The notes under the pieces are model-generated. The model ran no database searches. It had not been told where the DNA came from and saw only the letters and a list, made by a program, of their open reading frames with translations. Both the position numbers and the translations under genes were made by a program. From Dipylidium caninum (lineage: Eukaryota > Platyhelminthes > Cestoda > Cyclophyllidea > Dipylidiidae), in NCBI GenBank assembly GCA_017562135.1, contig QEYB01001355.1, positions 124,001 through 188,000 of the forward strand: a stretch of DNA of 64,000 nt. The letters are read 5' to 3'. This document shows, in pieces, positions 46,244-58,487 of the stretch. Each line of letters begins with the position of its first letter. The stretch's first letter is position 1.

Positions 46244-48860
46244 ATAAAAATGTTCAAAGCCGTTGAAAATATTGGTATCTTCTATAAATTAGGAACCAAT
46301 TAACTTGTAGGGCAAGAGAAGATTGAAAAAAAGCCAACAGTAATTAATCGTATCACACGCTTGTAACAAATATAATAAGTGCAAGAAAGGATCACAAGGA
46401 ATATAAGTTATGAACAAGCGAAACTCGTGATCTCATCAGGTGAATAAACAGTAAGACTACTTCTTGGCTTGTTTAATAGCAAATAGCAAAAGACCTAACA
46501 ATGCGTTTACTAAATAGAGAAAGATTTAAGCATTAGTTAAATGAAAATGATAAAAAATTTTGGTACATAAACAAATCCAAGAGGCAAAACTCCCGGTAAA
46601 CCGGTATCGACATATTTGCAAAATTTGACTAAACTATCCGTCATGCACTGACACACGTAGGGCGGATCGTTGATGGGGAGTACAGAAACAAGAGTTAAAT
46701 ACATAAATTAAAAGGACGAAAGAATTTAAAATTTATTCGAGGTTAAAGAGAAGTTGGTGTCAAAGGACAATAAACTAGGTACCAGACAAGGTAGCTGGGA
46801 GGTTCAAAAAATGGATAAAATGTACAAATCTGAATAAAACGACAAATAAATGAAGCAAAGAGCCTTGAAAGGCTACGAAGGGCCAAAGGCTCGCTAACAC
46901 ACGGACAAGAGGCTAGGCTTACAGCCCTAGTGTTCCGTCCAATGACCGTTAAAGCCAATTTGAAAGGCTGGTAACTTTCCTTAATATTTAATAAAAATAA
47001 ATAATCTAAAATTTTATTAAATTAGTTCATCAAATTAAACTATACTGTATAGTATTTTAAAATTATTTTAATTTGTTTAGAGCAATCAAATCATTATAGC
47101 TACATGCGTTGATCTCAAATGGACGTCGGCGCCTGAGGTCTCCCTTCGGCCCCCTTTGCATGTGTGGCGTTCTCTTTCTATCTCTGTGATGAGTTATAAC
47201 CTTCAGTCTATAATGTTAGATCTGAAAAATGGGACAGATGCGCAGGACCATGCAAGTTTACTTTGTTATATTTTTGGTAACGCTTTTCATATAAAGACAT
47301 TCTGCCAGGCGCGCATAGGGTTTTCGGGCACACGTAACAACTGAGCTGTGGGTAATTACCTTTTATTTAGTTTTTATTTCCTCACGGGGATACACTTTCA
47401 TGATACTTTTGTTTGCTTGTTGGGTTACTCATCATTGTCAACTGGTTCCAGGTCGCCAGGTCGTTTCTCCGTTATTTTTACTTAGCCTTTCCCTACCTTT
47501 CTCATACTTACATTTTCTTAGGTTTTCATTTTGAGAACTACTTTACTATTATTGTTCGAGTTTCGACTGTATATCAGCGACTTTAGCCCACCGCACATTA
47601 TTCAGACTTCATTGTATCGCTTCTATTACCTTATTCCTCGGAAAAATCTCACTTTTTCAGTTAACGCTTCTGGTTCTGGACTCATCGGCCTGTCGTCTCT
47701 TTCCCACTTCGTCAATACTCGACAGATATTTTGTCCTATAAGCCGAACATTTTTGTCTCGTAATATATATACCAGGGTGATTTAGGTACTAAGTGTTTGC
47801 TTTGTCGTCTTCACTTCATTTGAGATTTTTCCGGCCTCTAAATAGTTTTGAAATGTTTAGCATGGTCGTATGACAAAAGTATGACTTCTGTAATTTAGCT
47901 ACATTTCAAGTATGGAGACGTCCTTGCATTCCTAGAAATTTTTGTGTTTAACTGCACAAGTGTCCCGTCTTAGGCGTCCGAATTCTCCGTTTATTCTCTA
48001 CCTATCTGTTATATCAGCAACTGTTTTCATCGTGTTCGTTACGCTTTGTGGACGCTCTTCTAAAACGATTTGTCGACTAACGAAATGCTACTATATTCGC
48101 TCGTCAGTAGCACGATCCCACCCAAAACATTTTGGTCGTTAATTAAGAATCATTGTATTCCATGTTGTCACGACTTAGATTTCGTGTCATCTTTACTCTG
48201 GAACGCACGTGATTTACCACTTATACGATCTCAACTTCTTAAATTCTGTACATGGTCCCTGGGTGTTGCTGCATGCCGCCTTTAGTGCCGCTTTCGGAGG
48301 ATGATTCAGCTTAACCTACTCTTTTCCTCCTCCCTTCCCAGTAAATCTATCAACATCGTACTCTTTTAACCTCAGACATATTCTGTTGGGTAGCGGCGCG
48401 TATACGTGCATCCTATCTAATCCTGTACCGTTGCCATCAATTGTTATTGTTTTCATTCTGTTCCTTTTATTATCTCATCGCACAATTGGGCAATAAATGC
48501 TTTCGAAAATCGTTTATTTCCTTCTGTCTTCTTGTTCTTCAAGCTGGGCAACATGTTCTGTGGGTGGTTGGTGGTTGGGCGAATAGAGATGAACGTACAA
48601 GCAAATTTGCAGCTGGTCTAACGCTGGAACTGCTACTTCGCACGCGTGCCGTGTTAAGCCAACGACTTGGGGGTGCCTCAAGTTGCGTCAGTGCGCGCAG
48701 CGGCACAAACTTCTGTGTGACACTACCTATCCTTCCTTCGTATGTCTGTGCAAATATGTGTCTGCCTACCTACCCGGTCGCCACCTACACCGGCGTCTGC
48801 CCCTCGCTTCGTGTGATTCGCATTGGCTCCGAGCCGGCCTCCCCCTTTCGTGGTCCCCTA
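46244..48860. other. AT-rich intergenic region
   Basis: Mostly AT-rich. No domain-bearing frame or exon chain was found. Around 48540-48860 the composition becomes richer in GC ahead of the MED26 first recognised exon; the missing start exon of MED26 may lie here. Confidence 0.45.
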
Positions 48861-51387
48861 GGCGACGGCTAGCACGTGCGCACCGCACGCCCAACCAGCG
48901 CCACCGGCGCGAGATCCGAGCCGCGCTCGCCTCGGTGGTTGACGAGGCGCGTATTTATATTAACTCTTGCTACTATCTTCAATCTCATTGGTTTCTGGTC
49001 TCTTTTCTTCATGAGTGGGTGCTTTGTGGCCTCGATTCAAGGACGGGTATTCATTGGTGTATACGCCGCGACATGCGCGGATGCATCTTCTCGGCGCCTG
49101 TTTGCAGCTCGGATTGCGTCGGTGTTTTTCCGATTGATTCTGTCGGGTTGAATGTAACTCCGTTTCGACGCTGCTCCGCACTTATGTGCGCTGATTTTTG
49201 TGAAAGGAAATGTCAAGTGAAATATTAACATAAAATTTTCCATGGTCTATGGCACTTCAGTCCCTTATTCTAAGTCTATATCTCCATCTTCTTTTCCAAA
49301 TAAGTCCCCTTCAAGTCATTTCCTAGCAATCTTCTCGTCACATCCTTTTTGGTGAGGTGATACGATGCAGCATCTCTTTCGACTTCAAGTCCAGAGCATG
49401 TTTTACGCTTTGGGGAATTAGCCTAAGCTTGTAGCTCCATACCACCTTGGCTTAGCCGCCACCCATATAGGCGCCTCTTTCTGTCTTAAAAACCTTTTTG
49501 CGGCTCACCGGATGTACTATTTTCACCCTTTTTCTCACCACATGTATTCTACTTCTGTGTTCTTAAATTTGATTCAATCCACTTATTGACCTTTGTTTTC
49601 CTGGTTTTCATGAATTCCTATCTCTACTGAGTCCCTACATCGTAGCAATCTTCACATCATGCACTATTTCGGGTTTTTTTGTCGTTTTACAAAATCGAGT
49701 CAGGATTGGTTGTCTTCTACATTTGGTTGCATTGATTCTCCGTGGATCACTGTTTTCTGCGTAAAATATGAGTGATTCTGGCAATATTTTATGGTTTCTT
49801 CCTATCTTGACATGTTTCCCCCTTAACTTTGTACCTTTATATTGTCTTATTCTAGCCTAATGAGAACGTTATGGAGGTTGATAAATAGAGATGTAGGAAG
49901 ATAGTGGTGCTACAGACTGACTGTATGTGCGTGTGTTTGCATCTGGTCGACAGGTAGTCGATATTACCTCGATAACGCGTGCCGTGGATGGTTTGGAGGT
50001 CTTCCCGATGTCGATGCTGCAGTTGCAGGAGACACGCGTGGCTCAGCTCCTGCAGACCATTCGACATCAGGTGGAGAACCCTCTGCAAAAGCGCATACGC
50101 TGCGTTATCAAGGCCTGGCAGAAGCTGCTCGAGCCGGGCTCCTCATGCGCCACTGTAGTCCCACTCCAGCGCGTCCTGAACAATAATAGCAGCAGCAGCA
50201 ACAGCACCACCACCACCACAACCACCAGCAACAGCAACGGTCCCGTCGCAGCAAAGCTCTCCACAACTCTGAATACACTCGTCTCCTCCCCCTCCAACCA
50301 AAGCTCAAATGGCCGTTCTAAGATTCCCAGAAACCACTCCACCTCGAGCAACGAGCACCCCCAGGAGCCCAACACAAAATCATCCAATCGAAACAAGACG
50401 CTTTTCACTACCTCCCTCCCAAATGGTTGCTCCCCGAAACTGCCACCACCACCCTCAAATGGCCGCATCTCCTCCGTGGCCCCCGAAGTGCCAAAGCTTG
50501 CCAAGGTCAAGTCAACCGCAGAATTAATCCAGGAGGCCGGCGGATGCATCGACTCGGTAACAAAAGACCGGATTCTCAGCAACCGCATCGCCAAGGAGTC
50601 AGACGAGTTCCCGCGTCTTGTCCCCCTCGCTGCGATGCGGTCCTCCCGAAAGGCCAGGCCCCCTCCCGCATCGACACCGTCGTTTACGCAACAGAAATTG
50701 GCTCAAAAAAGTGTAGACCGTATATTACCTCCACCACCACCGCCGCCACCGCCTCCGCTACCTCCTGTTGCACAGCAGTCGCCGAAACGCACTCCTTCCA
50801 TGCCTCCGGCAAAGTCGGAGATGATTGCCAAGTTTCTTGAACACGCTCCAACTCGAATGGACTCCCCCCAAGAGACCCGTGTGACCTCTGACCCCAACCA
50901 CCACCATCAACATCACCACCACCATCATTACAAGGAGAAACGAAAACACGGGAAACGACGAAGAGAGGACGGGGGAGCAAGTGAGGAGAAGGATGAACCA
51001 AAAGAGCCGAAACCCCCTCCAATCACCAACTTTATGGACGACTGGCCGACACTGCCACGGCTGACGGAGGAGGTGATGCAAGCGGCGGCGGAGACCTGGC
51101 TCAGGGACTACCACTCCGGTCGGACGCCCAACCGGACGGAGCTGGAGGACGTCGGGCGGGTGGACGACCTGCTCCGGGGCAAGTGGCCAGAGGTGAGCGC
51201 CAGCCGCGACGGTGACGGGTGCTTGCAGCCCATGACAATACTCTACTCGGTCGACATGGATGACGACCAACTTATACACATTTTGCCCTGGGCCAATCTG
51301 GGCGATTATCGGCAGACTTTCTTCCCTCCCGGCAGTACGACGAGCTCCGATCTGGAGCGGCTGATCGACCTCCCCAACCCTTGGTGA
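48861..51387 (+). CDS. MED26: Mediator complex subunit 26 (MED26 / CRSP70-like)
   Basis: Main exon 49954-51387, stop TGA. It opens with VVDITSITRAVDGLEVFPMS and continues LQETRVAQLLQTIRHQV and KRIRCVIKAWQKLLEPG, the TFIIS N-terminal (LW) domain of MED26. A preceding exon ends at 48934 (REIRAALAS) with a phase-0 join that completes the first helix. Its 5' end and start codon are not located; 48861 is a rough limit. The middle is low complexity: poly-Ser/Thr/Asn, proline runs (seven to ten), and a histidine-rich tract (HHHQHHHHHHY) before a Lys/Arg/Glu stretch. The C-terminal part has FMDDWPTLPRLTEEVM and ends with a MED26-like LIHILPWANLGDY block. MED26 bridges Mediator to TFIID and to the super elongation complex in RNA polymerase II transcription. 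Confidence 0.82.
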
Positions 51388-51592
51388 GGCCTGACCGCGG
51401 CCTGATTACAGCAGTGATGCTTCCGCATTTAGTGAAAGTGTGTCAAACTCTGTTTGCCTAATTAATTGATTTGGTGATAATCGATTTTTGCCCTCCCCCG
51501 CCCAGAAGTGTCCCTTCTGCCTCACCCCCGTAGCGAGCACACGTGTGCGTCGTTTCTCCATCTCTTTTTGTATAGAAAAAAAAGATAATAAT

Positions 51593-51609
51593 AATAAAAT
51601 AACAATAAA
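51593..51609 (+). promoter_or_regulatory. Two AATAAA poly(A) signals after MED26
   Basis: AATAAA occurs at 51593-51598 and again at 51604-51609, about 205 bases after the MED26 stop codon. The spacing suits a 3' untranslated region of about 230 bases. Confidence 0.5.
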
Positions 51610-54600
51610 GGAGCGATGAATTAGTAGGCATTCTTCGTCTGGCTGTGTCCCCCAGATTTGGCGTGGGCTTGCTTGCAGCAACAGGAACAGTCCACTCTCT
51701 TGTGTGTTCCCTTCCTCCTTCCCCCGCTCCTCTTAAAGCGAGAAACGGTTTGCCCCATGCTCCTGTTTCCCAATGAAGCAATTCAAAAAAACGTCCTGTA
51801 GATGTGTGAGGTGGAGTGCGGCCCGTCCTCCGTTCAAGTCTCCATGCATATATGCTTGCATATACAAATATATACACACACACACACAAAAAAAAACACC
51901 CCACAATTCTATCTTTTTATACAACTAATGCTATAACCACTATATCTACTACATGGTTGTTCCTTGGAAAATTAAATAGAAAAGACATTTTTATTGTGAA
52001 TTTTACCGCCTCCTCCTGCTTTTGGTCCGTGTGGGGGTTGTCTCTTTCCCATCAAATCTCGTCTCTCGTTGTAGCTAATCATAACTTTTATTGAAATTGT
52101 GCGAAAAAGTTTTTGAGCCCTACATGGTGGGGGAATTCGTGAACGCCGAGGGAAAATTTTAACGCTGTAACCGGATCGGGTGACTCCCACCGACCCCAAT
52201 CACCAGTTCTACAATGTGACTGCGGAGGTGAGGCGCTTCGCCATTTGCTATCGCCTTTTCTTTTTCTAGGTAAGCCCAATTAAAACACCTGTGAATTGAG
52301 ACAATTGTTTATTCTGAAGAACCCGGTACGTTAATCTCCTTTTTTCACCTTCTTGTGTGTGCAAATGTCAGCATTTGGCGTGGTGGTGGTGTTGAACGTG
52401 GTTCTCGTGCTGGTTGAGGTCTGATGGCACAGGCCGAAGGGCGCAAACCGGTGTGTGAGTGGAACTCACACGATAGGGTGAGTCATCGGGCAATCGATTT
52501 ATCCGATTGCAGTCGGTCGATAAACCCAATAACTGCGTCATCTCTGCGTGGGCAGATATTTGAGTTGCTTGCCTGGAACACTTCTCATTGCCACACATAC
52601 GCGTATAATTGGGATACAAACACTTGTCAGGCTTCGTGAGTTGCGTTTGCGGCCTTCTCGGGTGAGAACTCGCTTCGAAGTTATTTCACACTGCTGAGAG
52701 GCGGCGCAAACGCCCCCGAAAATTCGCAGTACCATGTGACAATTTGCCGCATTTGTGAGAGAGAGGACTCAGATGACCCGACTTACTGACGCATCACCAT
52801 GGCGACTGAGCCATGCGGCCTCATTTCGACACCTCCCCTTTGCCATACGCCGGCCTCCTCCCGGTTTTAGGCATTTCGGCTTATCAGCCTACTTTAACAA
52901 GGTTGCACCCATTCCCCGCTAACTGGGTAGTGGCTAATCCAATGAACAGGCAGTATGCGACGCATGCTCGCAATTGATTGGTCAAGGGCAGCTTGCGTCG
53001 CTGCGCCATCTTGATTCCTCTTGGCCTAAGTTGCACTTGCGGCTTCTCCGACTTTTCGACTTGGTTGAAGCGATCTTACGCTTAGCAATGACTGTAATCC
53101 CACTAATTAAGGCAAGGTCACGTGTCAAAAATTCCAGTCGTGGATAGGTGAGGTTGTGTGGTGCCGTCTTTGAGAAAGCAGTGGAAATGTCAAATTGTTA
53201 TTTGTAATGTATTCATCGTTTTTGGCCGATTTAAATTCCTATACCACTTTTAGTAGATTCCAGTCTCATGTGAATCCCTCTATATGTCTTCATCCTGTTG
53301 TTGAACATTTTCTTCCCCCAATATATAATATAATAATCGTTTCCATGTTGAATAATTCTTTTCCCATCGTTCTCCGTGTAGTTATAATTATTACGCTTTA
53401 CGTAGAGCTTATATTTTCTCTGCAAAACGTTGGGTAACAAATCATATCAGTCAAAGCTTCGAGGGTTTTTGCACCAACAGGCTTCAATGTGTTTCACTGT
53501 TAACCGCCTCTGAGTGAAGAAGTCGCTATGCCAGAAGTACTTGGCAGGTGTGACTTACTTAGGTATTTATTTGTTACATGAGGAAATTTGAGCTCAAATG
53601 AAGCTGCGATCCTCACCACCGGCAATTGCCAGGCCAACATGTATGAGGAAAATTCCAGAAGTAGGTTTTATATCAACACTGCATCTCACAAACAAGACTT
53701 TTTCAGCCTGTGTTGTTTGTATTTCAGTTTTGGGAGGGGGGGGGGGGGCGGTCCCATCCGCCCAATCATTCCCTACGGCCTTGACCTTTATGGTTTTAAG
53801 GGAGAGAATAATTTTGCTGAAACTGCCCTCATTCTGTGGGAGAAACCATTCTTTGACAGATTACCAGGTTGTAAATCAAAGCGGGAGGCGGCTTTGTCCC
53901 GGCCACCTTTTTATGCGCCAAGCAGGGACAACTAGACTGACCCAAAAATGGCATGTTTGTGAGGGCGGCGTTTGGCGCTGTCAGTAAAAGAAGTGGCTGG
54001 AAGAAGCGGCGCCAGGTGTGGCTCCCCCGGTGTGGCTCGCAGTAAATCCATCAAGACAGAAAGAAGGACTGCTCAGCACTACCGGAAGCCCCGACATCAC
54101 TCCACGAATTGTCCCTACGGAGGAATGAGAGTCAAACGCAAAAAGTACTTTAACGCCTCGACTCCGTCGGTTTCTGCCCGGTGCTTCTGCTGCGAGGCGA
54201 GTATTGCGTGATCCACGTGGTGTATTGAGATCGGTGGAGTGAAATGCCGTCCCGAGGCCTCTTGGCGGTTTGCGACATTGACTGAGTAGCGATATTGAAA
54301 ACGGTAAGGAGAATATAGGGGACAGAGACGCTATGGGGCGCGGCATATGAAACGCTTTTTTGAACACACCACGTCTAATTAATTTTCTTCTTGATTGGAA
54401 TTTGGTGGCGGTAAAGTAAAGTGGATCCCTTAGTGTTACATCATGCCTTAGCGTAACGCATCAATGGTTATTTAAGTTCTCCAATTTTCGTAATCTACCA
54501 TCGGAGAGCTACTCCGATTTAACAGCCTTCTGTGTTCTCTGTGCCCTAACATGATCCTCTGAAGTTGCCCCAGACCGCGATTTGATGGGGGGACAGAAGG

Positions 54601-57568
54601 AGCGAAATTTAAGGAAACCGAGTTAATTTTGTTAGCACACGGCATAAATAATAATTTAAAATGTGGTGCCTTGAGGAAAAGGCATATTTTCGAAAGTTAC
54701 TAGTAACTATGGCACTGCTCCTTATAGGAGAATCTGTCTTAGGCGCTTGGCCGTCAGTGATACAAAGGAGGTGAAATAAGATATTTTCGAGTAAATTGGA
54801 GACAATAAAAAATTTTTCAAGAGCTGACTGACGTCTCCGCTGCCTCCGAAACGTAATGTCAACTAAATATTTCCTAAAGACATCAGTAAGACTATAATAA
54901 TCGACAATTCAGGAAAAATCGGATTTATCAGACATCATTATTGCTAAGACTGTTTTGGGGAATAGTTACTTCATATGATAAGGGGGTACGTTGCATGGTG
55001 AGGGTGATTTAAAATAATTATTTACGTCAGAACTAGCAATTAACGTTTGGTTCGCGGACCCGTTTGCAGTTTGCACATAATTGCTGCACTGCATAATCAC
55101 TTGTTTTCAAGCATCATTTTATACAGCTAAACCTTTTATTTTTTCTTTTATTTATTTTATTTTTATTTTTTGGGCTGAATTTTAATGAGCATTATATGCT
55201 TTTTTTTATATTTTAATTAATCAGGTTATCTATTCACAAGGACAACGGATTCTGCCGCATGAGTGAATGCTGAGGGAATGGTAGCTAGGTCTATTGGGTG
55301 TTGTCAAGTGGTTGCATTGCTTGCTCCACGTGTCACTCGTTTCTTTCACGGAAGATCCTACTTGTACGGTTAATAAAGGCCATTGAAGTATTAGGCTTTA
55401 GGCTTGCATGATATGAACCCCATATTTGCTCGCAAAGTTGGTCCAATTATTAAAGCGTACGTGGTGTTTTAACGCTTACGACGCAGTACACATGGTGTAG
55501 TGATATTGATAGGTAGCTTTTTACCGTTCCGCGTCCCATGTCCATGGTTAATTTATCCGGTGAAGACAACCGTTTTTTTATACTTTCAAACTGCTCGGTT
55601 GGCCCTGAAGTTCTAGTAAAGCGCTGTTATATGCGGAAAAGGTCCTGGTTCTACTTTGCCATCAGCCTACATTAATTCGAAGACATGTCTCACTTTCCAA
55701 CTACACTTCTTACGTGTTTTAACTGCCTTCTAATAAAATTGGGTCAAGATAAAGCCTTATTTTCCCAAAATATTCCCCTCCTCCACAACTAAAGCCTTTC
55801 GGCATTAATACGTAGTTTTCCGGACTTTGAGTGTGAGCGTTCCGTGCTCTGCACGTCTCATTCTCTAGTTGCGTTTTTCTTGCCTTTATTTAGTGCCAAG
55901 CTTTAAACGTCACCACCGGTCGACCTTTATGGACCAGTCGCGAACCAAATTCTAAGTGAATAAAACCAAAATTTATAGCATTTCTCATGCTCAAATATGG
56001 CTCCATTAATCGGGGGGCTTTTTATTTCTTTTATGACACAAAAAGGAGATATAGTCACGTGGACATCAGGAAAGACGGAATGGCGACGATGGTTCCAATC
56101 CGCATTCCACGTGAGTGCACTAAGAATTGGAGTGGAGGAGGTCAGATGATTGAACTCGTGGTTGAATAATCCTGGTTTCTAGCATCTCTCCCACGCGTGC
56201 ACTTGATCGTCTACCTTTCGGTCTGCAGGGAGAGGGAGGCACAGAGAGATTGCGGCTTAAGGCCCTCGAACTGCAATTCAAGTTAAACAAAAGAAAGGTG
56301 AGAAGCCCATGAAGTACCACTGCCCGTCGCCGCATGGCGGAGGCGGGGACGAAGCCAACGGAATCCCCACTTTAACTTCGCTCAACGGGGAAAGACAGCG
56401 TCTCTGCGTGAGGCGACACATCGTGGCGGCGTAGTGTTCTCTCTTTAATGACCAACCTACCAAAAATGTCGGTAGCGGAGTCGAAATGCTCCTTCTCCTC
56501 CTCCCTCTCCTCCTACCTAATTACGTTTTATTGTGTGCTCTTCCGAGCCTCTGCCGCGTAGTCTGCGCATTTCCCGGGTGGGGATGTCATTAAGCTGTCT
56601 GAGTTACAACCTGTCATTACTCGCGGTTGGGTGGACGACGACTTGTCCCAGTGGATCCCGCTCCCATTTATTTGATCGCTACGGGCCGACTGGGATTTGT
56701 TTGAGGCGAAAATACGAGCGGCTGACAGAAGGGGACGGGAGACAGCGGCGACATTGCAAAAGCAGACGGGCAGTAAATCTTGCTTGCCGCTAGTGCGCTC
56801 CTCACCGCCGCAGGTCGTTTCTGCCTCTCGATGAGGGTGGTGACACTTCCTGGGGCCACCATGACTGTGTGTGTCATGTAAGGAAGATGAAGAGGAAACA
56901 GCAGGGACAACATTATTCCGCAAATTTATTTACTTCCACTATCCGAACTGAGGTGTTAGACGGCCCGCCGGTGGGTTGCGCCTTTAAAGCCCAGGAATTT
57001 CTTTGTCTAGTTTCCTCAGCTCGGACGTGGAGATTGTGGGCTAATCATCCTCTCCGGAATTGGTTGCGAGCAACAGTCGCAACACCAACGCCTCTTCCCA
57101 CGCGTCCAGTCTGGAGTCAACACGATCCGCCACTTTAGCGCGAGACGCCCGAAGAGACGCGCCTCAGGGAAGCGCGAGCGCCATTCCACTGCTTCGGCGA
57201 AGGTCCGCACCGGAGGAATCGTGGCAGCAGCGCCGCGGGGACGCATTCGGAGAATCAGGGTTTTTTTCAATAAGAATGGCATATTGGTTCGCGCACAGCG
57301 GTGAATTTGCCACCGTCTCCCATGACGTGGTGACAAGGGGTCGCAGAATAATTTCCATTGCCTGCCCACGGGGAAGGAGTCGTCGGGGAAGAGAGCGAAG
57401 GCGATATTCTAATCAGAAGGCGTATGGGGAGAGGGAAAAAGTCCGGAAAGACACAGTCGCAGCTCAGGTGTCCCCTCCGCAAAGCCACAAAAGACGGCAG
57501 GAGATTTGGGGGCTGAGCGGAGGGGGAAGGGATTTTATGACAGACGACAGAAAGGGTAAACATTAGGG
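51610..57568. other. Long region without a recognised gene
   Basis: A CA microsatellite followed by poly-A lies at about 51872-51896. A 12-base poly-G run sits near 53737. Bases 54400-55800 are AT-rich. Two blocks near 52920-52985 carry CCAAT/ATTGG motifs. No exon chain, RNA gene or mobile-element protein could be supported. Confidence 0.45.
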
Positions 57569-58487
57569 GAGGAGATTACGGGGAGGGAGCCATTTGGTGT
57601 TTTCTGCCAAGCTCCCTCACCCGCTCAACAGACACGCCCGACATGGTGTGCCCCACGGGCCCTTATCGCCGCCACCGCCCCCACGAGTGGGCGACAGAGG
57701 CAGGGAGGGGCATAAAATCCTTCGCAATCTTGGCCATCGAGGGGAGGAGGGGAAGAGGGGAAGAGGGGGGGAGGGGGGAAGGGGAGGGCGAGGCGGTGCG
57801 GAAACGAGCAAGAAGAGGAGGAGGAGGAGGAGGAGGAAGCGGAGGAGTTGGGCAATCAGCGTGTGAGTGAGGCGGGAGGCGGGAGGCGGGAGACGGGAGA
57901 CGGGCGGATGTGGCCAAATATCGCGTTGGCGGTGGCTTGAGGCGCAGGCGCGTCGTCGCCACTGCGCCCGGAGACAGCGAGTTGGGCGAATTCCCACCCC
58001 GATCGCGTGAGACTCACTTGCACTCGCCGCCTCGCTCGCTCGCCCCTCCGCAGTCCACCTCCACTGCGACGCTGGTGGCGGTGTTGGTGGCGGCGTTGGT
58101 GGCGGTTGCGGGTACAGTGGCGGCGGGAGCATGAGCTGCCTCGTCTCTCTCCTCCGTCTCACCGTCCCTTTGATTGCATGCGTTTCGTTGGCCCACGACG
58201 CTAAAACCGCGTCAGAGAGACGGGTGGGCTGATTTGGGCGTTTAGTGGCAATTCCCCGCCTCGCCTCGCCTCTCCCGTCTCGTCCCACCTCACCACGGTC
58301 AGCCGGTGGCGCCTCTCCATTCGTCCTGTCTGGTCGCCCGCCTCCTCTGCCTCCTCCCGCCAACCCGCCGCCACCCGCAGCCGCAGCCGCAGCCACCCAC
58401 ACTCGCAGCCACCCCCTGGTGCGAGGCCCGTCGCCCTTCCCGCGGCCCAGGTCAATCCGCGGGGGCGGAGGACGCAACACCCCAGCG
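57569..58487 (+). repeat. Large inverted repeat, left arm (~919 bases)
   Basis: It matches the reverse complement of 62267-63167 over its whole length. Outer edge: the shared sequence begins ggaggagattacgggg. Inner edge: cgcaacaccccagcgc. The arm is very GC-rich. It contains a purine-rich strand at about 57735-57850 and a tandem GGCGGGA heptamer block at about 57868-57905. Long open frames occur on both strands in both arms because of GC content and are not taken as genes. Confidence 0.9.

Noticed and set aside
53598..53987. 129- and 115-codon plus-strand frames around a poly-G run
   Set aside because: Both cross a 12-base poly-G tract in different frames and have no domain or splice support.
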